Below, piece by piece: positions 27,668 through 37,102 of a stretch of 64,000 nucleotides of DNA. Positions within the stretch are counted from its first letter, which is position 1. Each line of letters opens with the position of its first letter. The notes beneath the pieces were generated by a model. The model was not told where the DNA came from and searched no databases. It saw nothing but the letters and a program-made list of their open reading frames with translations. The translations under genes and the position numbers were made by a program. This DNA comes from Flagellimonas ochracea (lineage in GTDB: Bacteria; Bacteroidota; Bacteroidia; Flavobacteriales; Flavobacteriaceae): contig NZ_JAAABI010000002.1 of NCBI RefSeq assembly GCF_009903685.1, positions 186,001 to 250,000 of the forward strand. Reading direction: 5' to 3'.

Positions 27668-29113
27668 TTATCCTACTGATCCTTCTAAACTTATTTCCAA
27701 TAATTTCTGGGCCTCCACCGCAAACTCCATGGGTAGTTTGTTCAACACCTCTTTACTGAAACCATTTACTATCAAGGCAATGGCCTTTTCCGTGTCAATG
27801 CCACGTTGGTTACAATAGAAAATCTGATCTTCCCCAATTTTACTAGTGGTCGCCTCATGCTCTATTTGGGCCGTTTTGTTTTTCGCTTCGATATATGGGA
27901 AAGTGTGGGCACCGCAGCGATTGCCCATCAAAAGGGAATCGCATTGCGAAAAGTTTCTCGCATTCTCGGCTCTACTGTTCACCTGTACCAGACCCCGATA
28001 GCTATTCTGCGAATGGCCTGCCGAAATTCCTTTTGAAATAATGGTGCTCTTGGTGTTCTTGCCCAAATGAATCATCTTGGTACCTGTGTCGGCTTGTTGA
28101 TAGTTGTTGGTCACCGCAATGGAGTAAAATTCTCCAATGGAATTGTCCCCCTTCAACACGCATGAGGGATATTTCCAAGTTACTGCGGAACCTGTTTCTA
28201 CCTGTGTCCAAGAAATTTTGGCGTTTTTCTCACAAAGGCCTCTTTTGGTCACAAAGTTGAACACCCCTCCTTTACCTTCCTTGTCACCAGGGTACCAGTT
28301 CTGGACGGTTGAATATTTTATTTCGGCATTGTCCAAGGCAATCAATTCCACCACGGCGGCGTGCAATTGGTTTTCATCCCGCATGGGAGCGGTACATCCT
28401 TCGAGATAACTCACATAACTGCCTTCCTCCGCAATCACCAACGTTCTTTCAAACTGCCCTGTGCCAGCTTGGTTGATTCGAAAATAAGTCGATAGTTCCA
28501 TGGGGCATCTAACGCCCTTTGGAATGTAGCAAAAAGATCCATCCGAAAAGACCGCCGAATTAAGCGCTGCATAGAAGTTGTCCTTTTGTGGAACTACAGT
28601 TCCAATATATTTCTTGATCAGTTCCGGATGTTCTTGAATAGCTTCAGAGATGGAGCAGAATATAATTCCCTTTTCAGCCAACGTCTTTTTAAACGTGGTT
28701 GCCACGGAAACGGAATCCATAACGATATCGACAGCAACCCCTGTCAATTTCTTTTGCTCGTCAATAGAGATGCCCAGTTTTTTGAAAGTATCCAACAATT
28801 CAGGGTCTACTTCATCCAGGCTGTTGTATTTGGGCTTTTTATTGGGAGCGGAATAATAGGAAATATCTTGAAAGTTCGGCTTTTCATAATTGACATTTGC
28901 CCACTCGGGCTCTTCCATTTCTTTCCAGGCACGAAAAGCCTCCAACCGCCATTCCGTCATCCAATCTGGTTCTTCTTTCTTTTTGGAAATGGCTATAACG
29001 ATATCCTCGTTCAACCCTTTGGGCAGTGTGTCCGATTCTATATCTGTGTAGAAACCATACTCGTATTCCTTGGTTTCCAGTTCCTTTTTTAATTCTTCTT
29101 CTGTGTAAGCCAT
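27668..29113 (-). CDS. sufB: Fe-S cluster scaffold subunit SufB
   Basis: The 481-residue protein is full length for SufB. Family segments include [57 protein letters not shown] and the C-terminal [20 protein letters not shown]. With SufC and SufD it forms the scaffold for cluster assembly. It is the second gene of the operon, 36 bases after the A-type carrier. Confidence 0.97.
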   Translation of the reverse strand: MAYTEEELKKELETKEYEYGFYTDIESDTLPKGLNEDIVIAISKKKEEPDWMTEWRLEAFRAWKEMEEPEWANVNYEKPNFQDISYYSAPNKKPKYNSLDEVDPELLDTFKKLGISIDEQKKLTGVAVDIVMDSVSVATTFKKTLAEKGIIFCSISEAIQEHPELIKKYIGTVVPQKDNFYAALNSAVFSDGSFCYIPKGVRCPMELSTYFRINQAGTGQFERTLVIAEEGSYVSYLEGCTAPMRDENQLHAAVVELIALDNAEIKYSTVQNWYPGDKEGKGGVFNFVTKRGLCEKNAKISWTQVETGSAVTWKYPSCVLKGDNSIGEFYSIAVTNNYQQADTGTKMIHLGKNTKSTIISKGISAGHSQNSYRGLVQVNSRAENARNFSQCDSLLMGNRCGAHTFPYIEAKNKTAQIEHEATTSKIGEDQIFYCNQRGIDTEKAIALIVNGFSKEVLNKLPMEFAVEAQKLLEISLEGSVG

Positions 29114-29149
29114 GTGTGTTCAGTTTGTCAATTGGCAATAATGAATCAG

Positions 29150-29479
29150 TTACAAAGAGAAGCTCTCTCCACAACCGCATGTACGTTGGGCATTGGGATT
29201 GTTAAAAACAAAGCCTTTTCCGTTCAGGCCTCCGGAATATTCCAGTATGGTTCCCACCAGGTATAAAAAACTCTTCTTGTCCACGATGATGCGAACTGCG
29301 TTATCCTCAAATACCTTGTCCGATTCAGCGGGAGCTTTATCAAATTTCAACTCATAGGACAATCCACTACATCCACCACTCTTTACTCCAACACGAACGA
29401 AATCGGTGGAAGCATCAAAACCTTCCTCTGTCATTAAGGTCATGACTTTCTGTTTGGCTGTTTCCGAAACTTTGATCAT
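29150..29479 (-). CDS. sufA: A-type Fe-S carrier (SufA/IscA/HesB family), first gene of the suf operon
   Basis: The 109-residue protein carries the three conserved cysteines of A-type carriers: Cys37 in KSGGCSGLSY, and Cys101 and Cys103 in RTCGCGESF. It accepts Fe-S clusters from SufBCD and passes them to target proteins such as aconitase-type enzymes. It is the promoter-proximal gene, with a near-perfect promoter 30-59 bases upstream. Confidence 0.93.
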   Translation of the reverse strand: MIKVSETAKQKVMTLMTEEGFDASTDFVRVGVKSGGCSGLSYELKFDKAPAESDKVFEDNAVRIIVDKKSFLYLVGTILEYSGGLNGKGFVFNNPNAQRTCGCGESFSL

Positions 29480-29489
29480 TCTTACTTGG

Positions 29490-29502
29490 ATTTATTCTAA
29501 AT
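29490..29502. promoter_or_regulatory. Inverted repeat at the suf transcription start
   Basis: ATTTA-TTC-TAAAT is a 5+5 bp inverted repeat just downstream of the -7 element. On the gene strand it contains TTTAGAAT, the same half-site as the palindrome upstream of hemA. A repressor bound here would block transcription; that is inference. Confidence 0.4.
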
Positions 29503-29508
29503 AGTCTA

Positions 29509-29538
29509 CAAATATAGGTTATAAGTAGGGTTTTACAA
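29509..29538 (-). promoter_or_regulatory. suf operon promoter (TTG-N19-TATATTTG)
   Basis: On the minus strand, TTG (29538-29536) and TATATTTG (29516-29509) are separated by exactly 19 bases, matching the Bacteroidota consensus TTG-N19-TAnnTTTG. Transcription should start near 29502. Confidence 0.8.
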
Positions 29539-29597
29539 TATTTCCTAACATTATAATAACGAATGGGTGTATAGGGGTTTTCTATTATGACCGCAAG

Positions 29598-30938
29598 CTA
29601 TTTTATCTTGATGATTATCATATCGGTCATTCCCTTGAAATCCAAGTCCATGAAGTCGTCACTGCCAATTTCTCCCACCAATATCAGGGCGCCTTCGTTG
29701 GTTTCAAGCACATCAAATGCGAAGTCCAGTTGTGAGCCTCCGAAAGTTTGTTGGTAGGTCAGATTGCCTTCAGCATCTGTCTTGAGCATCCAAAGATCGT
29801 TCTCTCTGTTGTTTTCTGTAGCATCTCCGTCCATGCTTTTCGAGTTTCCTGCAATTACAAATCCGCCATCGGCTGTTTCCCGAAGACCTTGACCGGCTTC
29901 AAATCCTGAGCCGCCAAATGTTTTTTCCCACAATAATTCTCCATCATCATTTATTTTGATCAACCAAAGGTCCGATTCACCATTGTTGTTGGAAACGTCG
30001 GTGTCGGTACTGAAAGTATTACCGGTAATCGCGTAGCCGCCATCCAGTGTTTTTGTAATATCATAGGCTATTTCAATGCCCGTACCTCCAAAAGAGCGCT
30101 CCCAGAGCATGCTTCCGTTTTTATCCACTTTCACCACCCAAAAGTCATAGCTCCCCTTCGTATTTGAAATGTCAAAATCATCGCTTTCAGAAAATCCCGC
30201 CATTACAAACCCACCATCATCGGCCTGAACCACTCCGTGGGCCCTATCATTATTGGTGCCCCCAAAGTATCTCCGCCATTGGAGATTTCCATCGGCATCC
30301 AGTTTAGTACCCCAGAACTCCCCGACACCATGGCGGGTAAGGTAGGCTCCTCTTCCAAAATTCCCTGCTCCATTGGATTGCGTCACATCCAAAAAACCTG
30401 CAAAAAAGAACCCACCATCTTCGGTCTGAACCACATCGTAGGAATGGTCATGACCCGAGAATCCAAAACTTTGTTCCCAAAGCATGTTTCCGGAAGCGTC
30501 CAAACGCAGAATCCAGTTGTCATGGAAGCCTTCATTGTTAGTGCCATCCCCATCTTCACTCATGGCATAGCCAACTATGGCATATCCCCCATCAGTGGTC
30601 TGGATTACAGCTTGTCCCCTGTCATCTTTACTTCCTCCATAGGTTTTGCTCCATTGCAAGTTGCCGTCACTGTCCAACTTAAGCAGCCAATAATCGTTTA
30701 CTGCCAGTACTTTACCTGCCAAGTCACCATCGGTGCTGTTGGAGTAGCCGAGAATGGCAAAACCTCCATCAACCGTTTGAATAACAGACTGCGCTGTATC
30801 CTCACCACTTCCCCCGAAGGTCTTTACCCATTCCACTTCTCCCAAAACGACAGTTTCTTCGATAGCGTTGGTATCTTTATCATCATTGGAACAAGACACC
30901 AAAACCATAAGCATAAAAAAACATAATGATCTTCGCAT
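29598..30938 (-). CDS. Repeat lipoprotein with DGGF/GYS propeller-like units
   Basis: The 446-residue protein has a lipoprotein signal (lipobox VSCS, Cys16). The rest consists of about seven units of 50-60 residues, each with a core such as VIQTxDGGFAIxGYS followed by DyWxxKLDxDGNLxWxKtfGGs. Each unit looks like one blade of a beta-propeller. Similar proteins are often annotated only as delta-60 repeat or T9SS-associated; no enzyme motif is visible. It lies 4 bases from another surface lipoprotein gene and was probably transcribed with it. Confidence 0.75.
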   Translation of the reverse strand: MRRSLCFFMLMVLVSCSNDDKDTNAIEETVVLGEVEWVKTFGGSGEDTAQSVIQTVDGGFAILGYSNSTDGDLAGKVLAVNDYWLLKLDSDGNLQWSKTYGGSKDDRGQAVIQTTDGGYAIVGYAMSEDGDGTNNEGFHDNWILRLDASGNMLWEQSFGFSGHDHSYDVVQTEDGGFFFAGFLDVTQSNGAGNFGRGAYLTRHGVGEFWGTKLDADGNLQWRRYFGGTNNDRAHGVVQADDGGFVMAGFSESDDFDISNTKGSYDFWVVKVDKNGSMLWERSFGGTGIEIAYDITKTLDGGYAITGNTFSTDTDVSNNNGESDLWLIKINDDGELLWEKTFGGSGFEAGQGLRETADGGFVIAGNSKSMDGDATENNRENDLWMLKTDAEGNLTYQQTFGGSQLDFAFDVLETNEGALILVGEIGSDDFMDLDFKGMTDMIIIKIK

Positions 30939-30941
30939 GGC

Positions 30942-32228
30942 CTAATTTGATTTTTGGACCACGAAAAGCCCGGAGTTCATATCGTTGATAAGAATTTTTC
31001 CACTTTCAAAATAGGGATACACGCTCCACACCCCATTGAAACCAGCCGTGTTGTTGGACGGGTATGAATCAAAAAAAGCTTTTTCAGTGATGTTTTCATT
31101 TTCAATATCGGTGATGTCCAATACCCGCATACCAGCAGTATAGTTGGCGAGAAAAAATTCATTGCCCAACACATAACCATTATGGTCAATTGCCGAGGTA
31201 GGGCCGGTATATGTCATGTGTAAAATAGGGTTGTCCAAATCAGTAAAGTCAAAAACCAGGGTTCTTGAATTGAAACCAAATTGGGTCTCATCCAACTCGT
31301 CCCCCAAAATGAAATAGCGTTGGTCCTCAGTAAACCATCCTTGATGGGTATAGGCCAAATTGGAATAGGTCAGGGTTTCTATTTCCACGGGATTGGACTT
31401 GTCCGTAACGTCCACTATGGCTATTTGGTCTTCATTGGCCCCGACAAAGATTTCACGACCAGCATAATCGGGATCTGGTCCATTATAAGTGACCACTTGG
31501 GCATCATGGCTATATCCGTTAGCTCCATAACCTCCTGCGGGAGAAGGGTTGGATGGATTCTGGAGATCAATAAAATGAACCCCGCCATTGAATGCATCGT
31601 TGCGTGCCGTGCCTACAACATAGGCAAATGCGTTGTCCTCATTTATCACTAGGTTATGTGCATTGCCAATTCCAGTATATCGTGCATCTGCTGTAAAAAC
31701 TTCAGGAGGATTAGCCACATTTCTTAATCGCTTTAAATCAAAAACCTGCATTCCGTGGTTAGGTGCTTCAGAAACAACAAAGGCATAATCTTCGTATACC
31801 TTAACATCCCGCCAAGTAATTGCTGTCGTTGCTGTCAACAATTTTCCTAGGTAAATGGGTGCTGCAGCATCTGTGATGTCGACGAAAGCTGTTCCGTTGT
31901 CCAAGCCAATCACTGCATATTCCCTATTGGTGGAAGTATCCGTCCAACCCCAAATGTCGTTTCCAGCGTTCCCGTTAAAGGCTGCTAGATTCATTTGAAA
32001 CATTAAATCATAACCATCACATGGGAAAACTGAGGCCAGTCCTCCTTCACAGGGTGTGGCGCCCAAAGTGATATTGCCGTTTCCTATGTTCGGTGTTTCA
32101 TTCGTTGGGTCTACATTGTTGTTCATGTTTGAATTGCCATCGTCATTAATAACAGGGTCCGTTCCATTATCACTGGAGCAACCCGAAAGAAAAAAAAGGG
32201 TAAGGATGAGCAACAATATTTTCTGCAT
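30942..32228 (-). CDS. Choice-of-anchor B family lipoprotein (LVIVD repeats)
   Basis: The 428-residue protein has lipobox LSGCS (Cys17), an acidic Asn/Asp-rich linker (about 20-50) and a propeller built from LVIVD-type repeats (YAVIGLDNGTAFVDITDAA, MQVFDLKRLRN, IAIVDVTDKSNPVEIETL). This matches the choice-of-anchor B family of surface proteins. The family has no defined biochemical function. It is upstream of the DGGF-repeat lipoprotein and separated by 3 bases. Confidence 0.85.
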   Translation of the reverse strand: MQKILLLILTLFFLSGCSSDNGTDPVINDDGNSNMNNNVDPTNETPNIGNGNITLGATPCEGGLASVFPCDGYDLMFQMNLAAFNGNAGNDIWGWTDTSTNREYAVIGLDNGTAFVDITDAAAPIYLGKLLTATTAITWRDVKVYEDYAFVVSEAPNHGMQVFDLKRLRNVANPPEVFTADARYTGIGNAHNLVINEDNAFAYVVGTARNDAFNGGVHFIDLQNPSNPSPAGGYGANGYSHDAQVVTYNGPDPDYAGREIFVGANEDQIAIVDVTDKSNPVEIETLTYSNLAYTHQGWFTEDQRYFILGDELDETQFGFNSRTLVFDFTDLDNPILHMTYTGPTSAIDHNGYVLGNEFFLANYTAGMRVLDITDIENENITEKAFFDSYPSNNTAGFNGVWSVYPYFESGKILINDMNSGLFVVQKSN

Positions 32229-32291
32229 GATGTGGAGCTTTAACTTTCTATTAAAGATACAATTTAAAATTATCCTGTTTACTTTTGTGCC

Positions 32292-33338
32292 ATGCTAGAA
32301 GACAAGAATCCGCAACGCACTTCCCTAGAAGAACTGGGGGAATTTGGACTTATTGAACACCTTACCCAAAACTTTGAACTACAACGCCCTTCATCCCTAA
32401 AAGGCATTGGGGATGATGCCGCGGTATTGGACTTTGACAACAAGAAGATTGTTGTATCCACAGATATGTTGGTGGAGGGTGTTCATTTTGACCTCAGCTA
32501 TATGCCCTTGAAGCATTTGGGCTACAAGTCGGTAATCGTGAATCTTTCCGATATCTATGCCATGAATGCCATGGCCACGCAGGTTACGGTTTCCATTGCC
32601 GTTTCCAATCGATTTCCCCTCGAAGCTCTTGAAGAATTTTATGCTGGTGTTGCCACTGCTTGCAAACTCTATAAGGTCGACTTGGTCGGTGGGGACACCA
32701 CTTCATCAAACAAAGGAATGATCATCAGTGTTACCGCCATTGGAATGGGCAACGAGCATGAGATTACCTACAGAAGTGGAGCCAATCCCAATGACCTTTT
32801 GGTTGTAACGGGTGATTTGGGCGGAGCCTATCTGGGCCTTCAGGTGTTGGAGCGTGAAAAAGAAGTGTTCAAGGTGAACCCAAACAGTCAACCTGATTTG
32901 GAGCCTTATTCCTATCTGGTGGAGCGGCAATTAAAACCTGAGGCCCGAAAAGATGTGGTGGAGCTATTGAAGAAACTAGAAGTCAAGCCCACGGCAATGA
33001 TTGACATCAGTGATGGGCTTTCCTCAGAAATTATGCACTTGTGCAAACACAGTGAAGTCGGTTGTAATCTGTTCGAGGATAAAATTCCGTTAGACCCCAC
33101 GGTTATTTCCACCACAGAGGAATTTAAAATGGATGCAACCATGATTGCCTTGAGCGGTGGCGAAGATTATGAACTGCTTTTCACCATTGACCAAAAAGAT
33201 TTTGATAAAATAAAGGGAAACCCCAACTTAACGGTTATCGGACATATGACGGAAAAGACCGCAGGGGCTCATTTGATTACCAGGGCCAACACCAAAATCG
33301 CAATTACGGCCCAAGGGTGGAATTCCTTTAAGGGATAA
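32292..33338 (+). CDS. thiL: Thiamine-monophosphate kinase
   Basis: The 348-residue enzyme phosphorylates thiamine monophosphate to thiamine diphosphate. Typical segments are GIGDDAAVLDF, VVSTDMLVEGVHFDL, LVGGDTTSS, MIDISDGLSSEIMHL and ALSGGEDYELLFT. It stands alone and is divergent from the choice-of-anchor B lipoprotein gene. No thi-box riboswitch is evident in the 63-base leader. Confidence 0.95.
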   Translation: MLEDKNPQRTSLEELGEFGLIEHLTQNFELQRPSSLKGIGDDAAVLDFDNKKIVVSTDMLVEGVHFDLSYMPLKHLGYKSVIVNLSDIYAMNAMATQVTVSIAVSNRFPLEALEEFYAGVATACKLYKVDLVGGDTTSSNKGMIISVTAIGMGNEHEITYRSGANPNDLLVVTGDLGGAYLGLQVLEREKEVFKVNPNSQPDLEPYSYLVERQLKPEARKDVVELLKKLEVKPTAMIDISDGLSSEIMHLCKHSEVGCNLFEDKIPLDPTVISTTEEFKMDATMIALSGGEDYELLFTIDQKDFDKIKGNPNLTVIGHMTEKTAGAHLITRANTKIAITAQGWNSFKG

Positions 33339-33347
33339 ATACTAAAA

Positions 33348-33430
33348 ATCCCGAAAATTAAGCGCAACTTCACTAGTAGGTCTTGGGGCACGCGACACAT
33401 AGCATAAGATACGACTCAAGTTTTCGGGAT
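33348..33430. repeat. 83-bp element bounded by a perfect 10-bp inverted repeat
   Basis: ATCCCGAAAA (33348-33357) and TTTTCGGGAT (33421-33430) are exact reverse complements separated by 63 bases. The interior has no open frame. It could be a structured 3' end of the thiL message, a small RNA or a miniature mobile element; I cannot decide between these. Confidence 0.45.
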
Positions 33431-33473
33431 AAGCTCGGAAACTTCTTGTGTAAATATTGAAAAGAGCAAACGG

Positions 33474-33728
33474 TTATGCCACACTTTGCACAACCCGGCT
33501 TCTCCTCTTTTGGTACATATCTTCCAAAGTGTTATTGATTTCCTGCATTTGTGGGGTGAGCTCCGAGAGCTTGCCGCTTACATCAGTAGTGACCTGCTTT
33601 TGGCAATGAACACATTTGTATTCCTTTATGTGTTTTGTCACTTTTTTGGATACCACGTAGTGATGACCGAATAGATTGCAGAAGAAAGATGAAAATTTGT
33701 TGCCATGTTGGATAGTAGAAGTCTTCAT
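33474..33728 (-). CDS. Small protein with one CxxC pair
   Basis: The ATG at 33728 gives 84 residues; the frame extends 17 residues upstream without support. The sequence has FFCNLFGHHYVVS, then EYKCVHCQKQVTT, a half zinc ribbon, and a polar helical C-terminus (QEINNTLEDMYQKRR). I do not recognise a named family, but the CxxC with nearby His-His suggests zinc binding. It stands alone. Confidence 0.65.
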   Translation of the reverse strand: MKTSTIQHGNKFSSFFCNLFGHHYVVSKKVTKHIKEYKCVHCQKQVTTDVSGKLSELTPQMQEINNTLEDMYQKRRSRVVQSVA

Positions 33729-33973
33729 AAGTTTGGTGTTGTTTTGGGGGGAGCATTCATGCGATTTGGGGATCGGCAATGCAACTTATATTATTGTAAT
33801 TTTTCTTTATACGTTCACTTTTTGTTTTATGGTTTATAAGGAGAACGATTGTTGATAACTTTTTATTTTGCCGTGGCTGCATTAAAAATCATTTTTCGAC
33901 CAAATGCACTATAAACAAATAGTTATCTTGCTTCGCTGAATATAAGATATTGTCGGATAATTATCAACAGTAC

Positions 33974-35245
33974 ATGAACAAAAAGACCGTTGCGGTAACA
34001 GCTTTTGCGCTTTTTTCACTTTTTTTTGGTGCTGGAAATCTAATTCTCCCTCCTCTCTTGGGGTTTAAATCGGGTGAACTTTGGGGTTGGGTCACAGTGG
34101 GCTTCTGCATTTCGGCAGTTCTCATCCCAATTTTGGGCATTTTAGCTCATGCCAAACTACAGGGCACCATGTTCGATTTCGCAAAAAAGGTTTCACCCAC
34201 GTTTAGCTTGATCTACTGTTATATTGTTTATACCATATCTATTGCACTGCCCTCACCACGAACGGCGTCGGTAACCCATGAAATGGCCATACAGCCTGTT
34301 TGGGATTCATCACCCTTGCTCACCAGTCTTATATATTTTGTGTTGGTCTATGTTTTTGTAATCAATCGATCCAAAATCTTGGATGTTGTTGGCAAGTGGC
34401 TCACCCCAGCTATCCTGATTATCTTGATATCAATTGTGGTTCTCGCCACTTTTGGTCAGAACCTTCAATTTGGGGCTTCGGAATTCAACAACTCTTTTAG
34501 TCATGGCCTGTTGGAAGGGTATCAAACTTTTGACGCCATAGGAGCTGTGGTTGTTGGTGGAGTCATCATCATATCCATTAACCTGAAACAACAAAACACG
34601 CCTTATGAACTGAAGAAAAAACTGATTGCCCGTGCAGGCATTTTTGCGGGATTGGGTTTGTTTTTGGTATACGCCGGACTCATTTTTACCGGAGCCCTTT
34701 TTAATGATGCCTTTGATCATGACATCACTAGAACTTTGTTGTTAAGTGGTGTAAGCAAAGAGACCTTGGGCAACAATGCCACTTTTTTTCTGAGTGTTTT
34801 GGTTAGCCTCGCTTGTTTTACCACCGCTGTGGGCATTGTTACGGGGACTGCCGATTTCATCAAAGGAAGATTTAACGAGTCCATTTTAGCCTACCGAATT
34901 ACTGCATTCATTGGCTGTGTATTGGGCGTGTTGGTGGGGCAGTTCAATGTAGGTTACATTATTGCAGTGGCGTTGCCTGCCTTAATGTTTATTTATCCCA
35001 TAACTATAATTTTGATTTTATTGAATGTCCTGTCAGAAAAATGGGCTTCACCAATTGTATTTCGTTCGGTGGTTGTGGCCACTATCCTTTTTAGTATTCC
35101 CGATTTTTTCGGGAGCATTGGTTATGGGGAGATCATTTCACCCTTTACCCAATGGATACCCTTGGGGGAATATCACATGGGTTGGCTGCTACCAGCTTTG
35201 GTGATTTTTACTCTGGGAAATTGGGTCGAGCAATCAAAGAATTGA
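33974..35245 (+). CDS. brnQ: Branched-chain amino acid transport system II carrier
   Basis: The product is a 423-residue LIVCS-family symporter with about 12 membrane helices; MNKKTVAVTAFALFSLFFGAGN is the typical first helix. It imports leucine, isoleucine and valine with a cation. A TTG eight codons upstream (33950) could extend it, but the ATG at 33974 fits the family start. It stands alone and is followed by a small hairpin. Confidence 0.92.
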   Translation: MNKKTVAVTAFALFSLFFGAGNLILPPLLGFKSGELWGWVTVGFCISAVLIPILGILAHAKLQGTMFDFAKKVSPTFSLIYCYIVYTISIALPSPRTASVTHEMAIQPVWDSSPLLTSLIYFVLVYVFVINRSKILDVVGKWLTPAILIILISIVVLATFGQNLQFGASEFNNSFSHGLLEGYQTFDAIGAVVVGGVIIISINLKQQNTPYELKKKLIARAGIFAGLGLFLVYAGLIFTGALFNDAFDHDITRTLLLSGVSKETLGNNATFFLSVLVSLACFTTAVGIVTGTADFIKGRFNESILAYRITAFIGCVLGVLVGQFNVGYIIAVALPALMFIYPITIILILLNVLSEKWASPIVFRSVVVATILFSIPDFFGSIGYGEIISPFTQWIPLGEYHMGWLLPALVIFTLGNWVEQSKN

Positions 35246-35273
35246 TTTGGATTGCGCTCATCGTTACGGCTAA

Positions 35274-35298
35274 AATGAGCATGTGACTCATTTGTTTT
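35274..35298 (+). terminator. Possible terminator after brnQ
   Basis: AATGAG and CTCATT form a 6-bp stem around CATGTGA, followed by TTGTTTTTA. It overlaps the 3' end of the convergent lipoprotein gene. Confidence 0.4.
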
Positions 35299-36220
35299 TA
35301 ATATTTTTCTTAATATTTTCTTTTATTGGTCTAAAATCTATCCAATAAATATCTCCATTATCCTCACCACCCCTATGAAAAAATAAATATTTCCCATCAG
35401 GCGATACACTGGCACACATTTCAGTTTGATCCGTATTTATTTCAGGCCCCAAATTATAAGCTTCCGTCCAGGTGCCATTTTTATTGAAACTGATGTACAA
35501 ATCATTCTCTCCAAACCCTGAAGTGCTTTCACCATCATAAATGATGTAACTCTCGTCCGGTGCAATATACGGGTGGGCAATCCACTTTCCGGGAAAGTTT
35601 ATTTCCTTCCCCATTCTTTTTATACTTCTATATTGACCTTCTTCATTGATTGAGCTATAAATGGCTCCGTCCTCAATCTTGGCTCCTTTTTCCTCTGAGG
35701 TGAAATATAGATTGCCATTCTCCGAGGATGTCAGGTACATTACGAACCTGTCTGCAAAAGGTTTTTCCAAAGGTGTTGGCTGGCTCCAACCGTCTGCTTT
35801 TTTTTCACTATACCATTGATATAACCCTCTTGATCTTAGCGTATCTTTGTGTGGCCTTGTGCTTCCAAAATAGAGTCGATTACCATTAGGGTTGATATGT
35901 GGCTCAAAATCCCATCCCGTATTCGTTGAAAAAAATGCCAATTTTGGGCCTGACCATTTACCATCGACCAATTTCATCGAATAGATTTCATTGTCCTCTT
36001 CTGGTTTTCTACGTGTAAAAAACAATTCGTCCATTTCTGGATTGAAAGTGATTGCGAATTCAAAGTTGTCAGTTGAAATAACATTTGGTCCAAAAATCAA
36101 AGCAGTATCAGTCGGGATCTGATCACTGAGTAGAGTAAGATTTGATTTTTCACTGTCCTGACATGAAGTAATAAAGACAAGTAGAAAAATCAAAATGGAA
36201 AGGGTTTTTACAAACTTCAT
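35288..36220 (-). CDS. PD40 / WD40-like propeller lipoprotein
   Basis: The 310-residue protein has a lipoprotein signal (lipobox ITSCQ, Cys20) and TolB-type PD40 repeats: EFAITFNPEMDELFFTRR, HINPNGNRLYFGSTRP, PYIAPDESYIIYDGE and ASVSPDGKYLFFHRGG. It is predicted to be an envelope-anchored propeller of unknown ligand. It is convergent with brnQ, and its upstream region is shared with no other start. Confidence 0.85.
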   Translation of the reverse strand: MKFVKTLSILIFLLVFITSCQDSEKSNLTLLSDQIPTDTALIFGPNVISTDNFEFAITFNPEMDELFFTRRKPEEDNEIYSMKLVDGKWSGPKLAFFSTNTGWDFEPHINPNGNRLYFGSTRPHKDTLRSRGLYQWYSEKKADGWSQPTPLEKPFADRFVMYLTSSENGNLYFTSEEKGAKIEDGAIYSSINEEGQYRSIKRMGKEINFPGKWIAHPYIAPDESYIIYDGESTSGFGENDLYISFNKNGTWTEAYNLGPEINTDQTEMCASVSPDGKYLFFHRGGEDNGDIYWIDFRPIKENIKKNIKNK

Positions 36221-36331
36221 ATTACAAAAGAATTACTGTGCAGATTTTATTTTTTGGTGAATAATACCTAATCCAACTGTTAAGATATGAAGTCGTTTCA
36301 ATGATATGTATCTTACGATAAGTGGACTGTT

Positions 36332-36883
36332 TCAATCCTGTTTCCTGTTCTTTAAAACCACCAAGGTCAAAACATAAATCAAGACAATGGCAAAAGGGAT
36401 GGCCACAAAACGTAATTCCGGTAAAAGATACCACAGACCAACTACAACAACCGTTCTGCCGATAGCATGAAACACTCCCACCCGATGCTTTATGATCCAT
36501 GAAAAAGGCAGCCACATGGACCCAGTTAAAATACCTACCGTAAGCGGCAACGAAGTATAATCAACCAAAAAGAAGGGAATGGCTATGGCATATACGAGTA
36601 CTGCTTGCCCCACGGTAAAGAAAAACAGGGTGTCAAACTCATTTTTTGGCTTTTGCTTGTCCAAAAAATGCTCTCCTGTAAACTTTGAAAGAAAAAGTGC
36701 CAAATAAACAATACTGCCCGTTCCAATAAAAAGGATCCAAACGGTCGTACGATCTGGCAGGAAGAGGCCCGAAAAACCCACAATCAGCCATACAATCAGT
36801 CCTGAAAGTGGCGTTGCCAAAAACTTTTGATTTGCAAATTCCTGCCGCTGTTCTTTAAGCGTACCTATATCTTCATCCATCAT
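36332..36883 (-). CDS. DUF7010 family membrane protein
   Basis: The 183-residue protein starts with a soluble stretch (TLKEQRQEFANQKFLATPLSG) and then has about six hydrophobic helices (for example LIVWLIVGFSGLF and FVAIPFAIVLIYVLTLVVL). I place it in DUF7010, with no function known. It lies 12 bases downstream of a 56-residue membrane peptide gene and both probably share a transcript. Confidence 0.75.
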   Translation of the reverse strand: MMDEDIGTLKEQRQEFANQKFLATPLSGLIVWLIVGFSGLFLPDRTTVWILFIGTGSIVYLALFLSKFTGEHFLDKQKPKNEFDTLFFFTVGQAVLVYAIAIPFFLVDYTSLPLTVGILTGSMWLPFSWIIKHRVGVFHAIGRTVVVVGLWYLLPELRFVAIPFAIVLIYVLTLVVLKNRKQD

Positions 36884-36895
36884 TTGATTCTATTG

Positions 36896-37066
36896 TTAGG
36901 ACCCTCTTTTCTTTTTGGTATAATAGTAAATCCCATAAGCAATTGCTGCCAACACCACAAAAGGCAAGTAACTGCCGATGACCACACCAATTTCGTAGGC
37001 GCTGTCCGGAGCCTCTTCCATTTTCTTTTCAATGTCGGGTTGTTGTAGTAAGAAGAGTATTTTCAT
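36896..37066 (-). CDS. 56-residue single-helix membrane protein
   Basis: The frame encodes MKILFLLQQPDIEKKMEEAP at the start, then one hydrophobic helix (VVIGSYLPFVVLAAIAYGIYYY) and a basic tail TKKKRGS. Length, a clean positive-inside tail and the 12-base distance to the DUF7010 gene support a real gene. Function is unknown. Confidence 0.65.
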   Translation of the reverse strand: MKILFLLQQPDIEKKMEEAPDSAYEIGVVIGSYLPFVVLAAIAYGIYYYTKKKRGS

Positions 37067-37073
37067 TTCAAAA

Positions 37074-37100
37074 AGATTTCTCCACTATGCTCAAAATGAC
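37074..37100. repeat. Flavobacterial dispersed palindromic repeat, copy 3 (partial)
   Basis: AGATTTCTCCACTATGCTCA followed by AAATGAC matches the common AGATTTCTCGACTxCGCTCGAAATGAC type with a few changes. It lies between the 56-residue protein gene and pepP. Confidence 0.6.
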
Positions 37101-37102
37101 CA

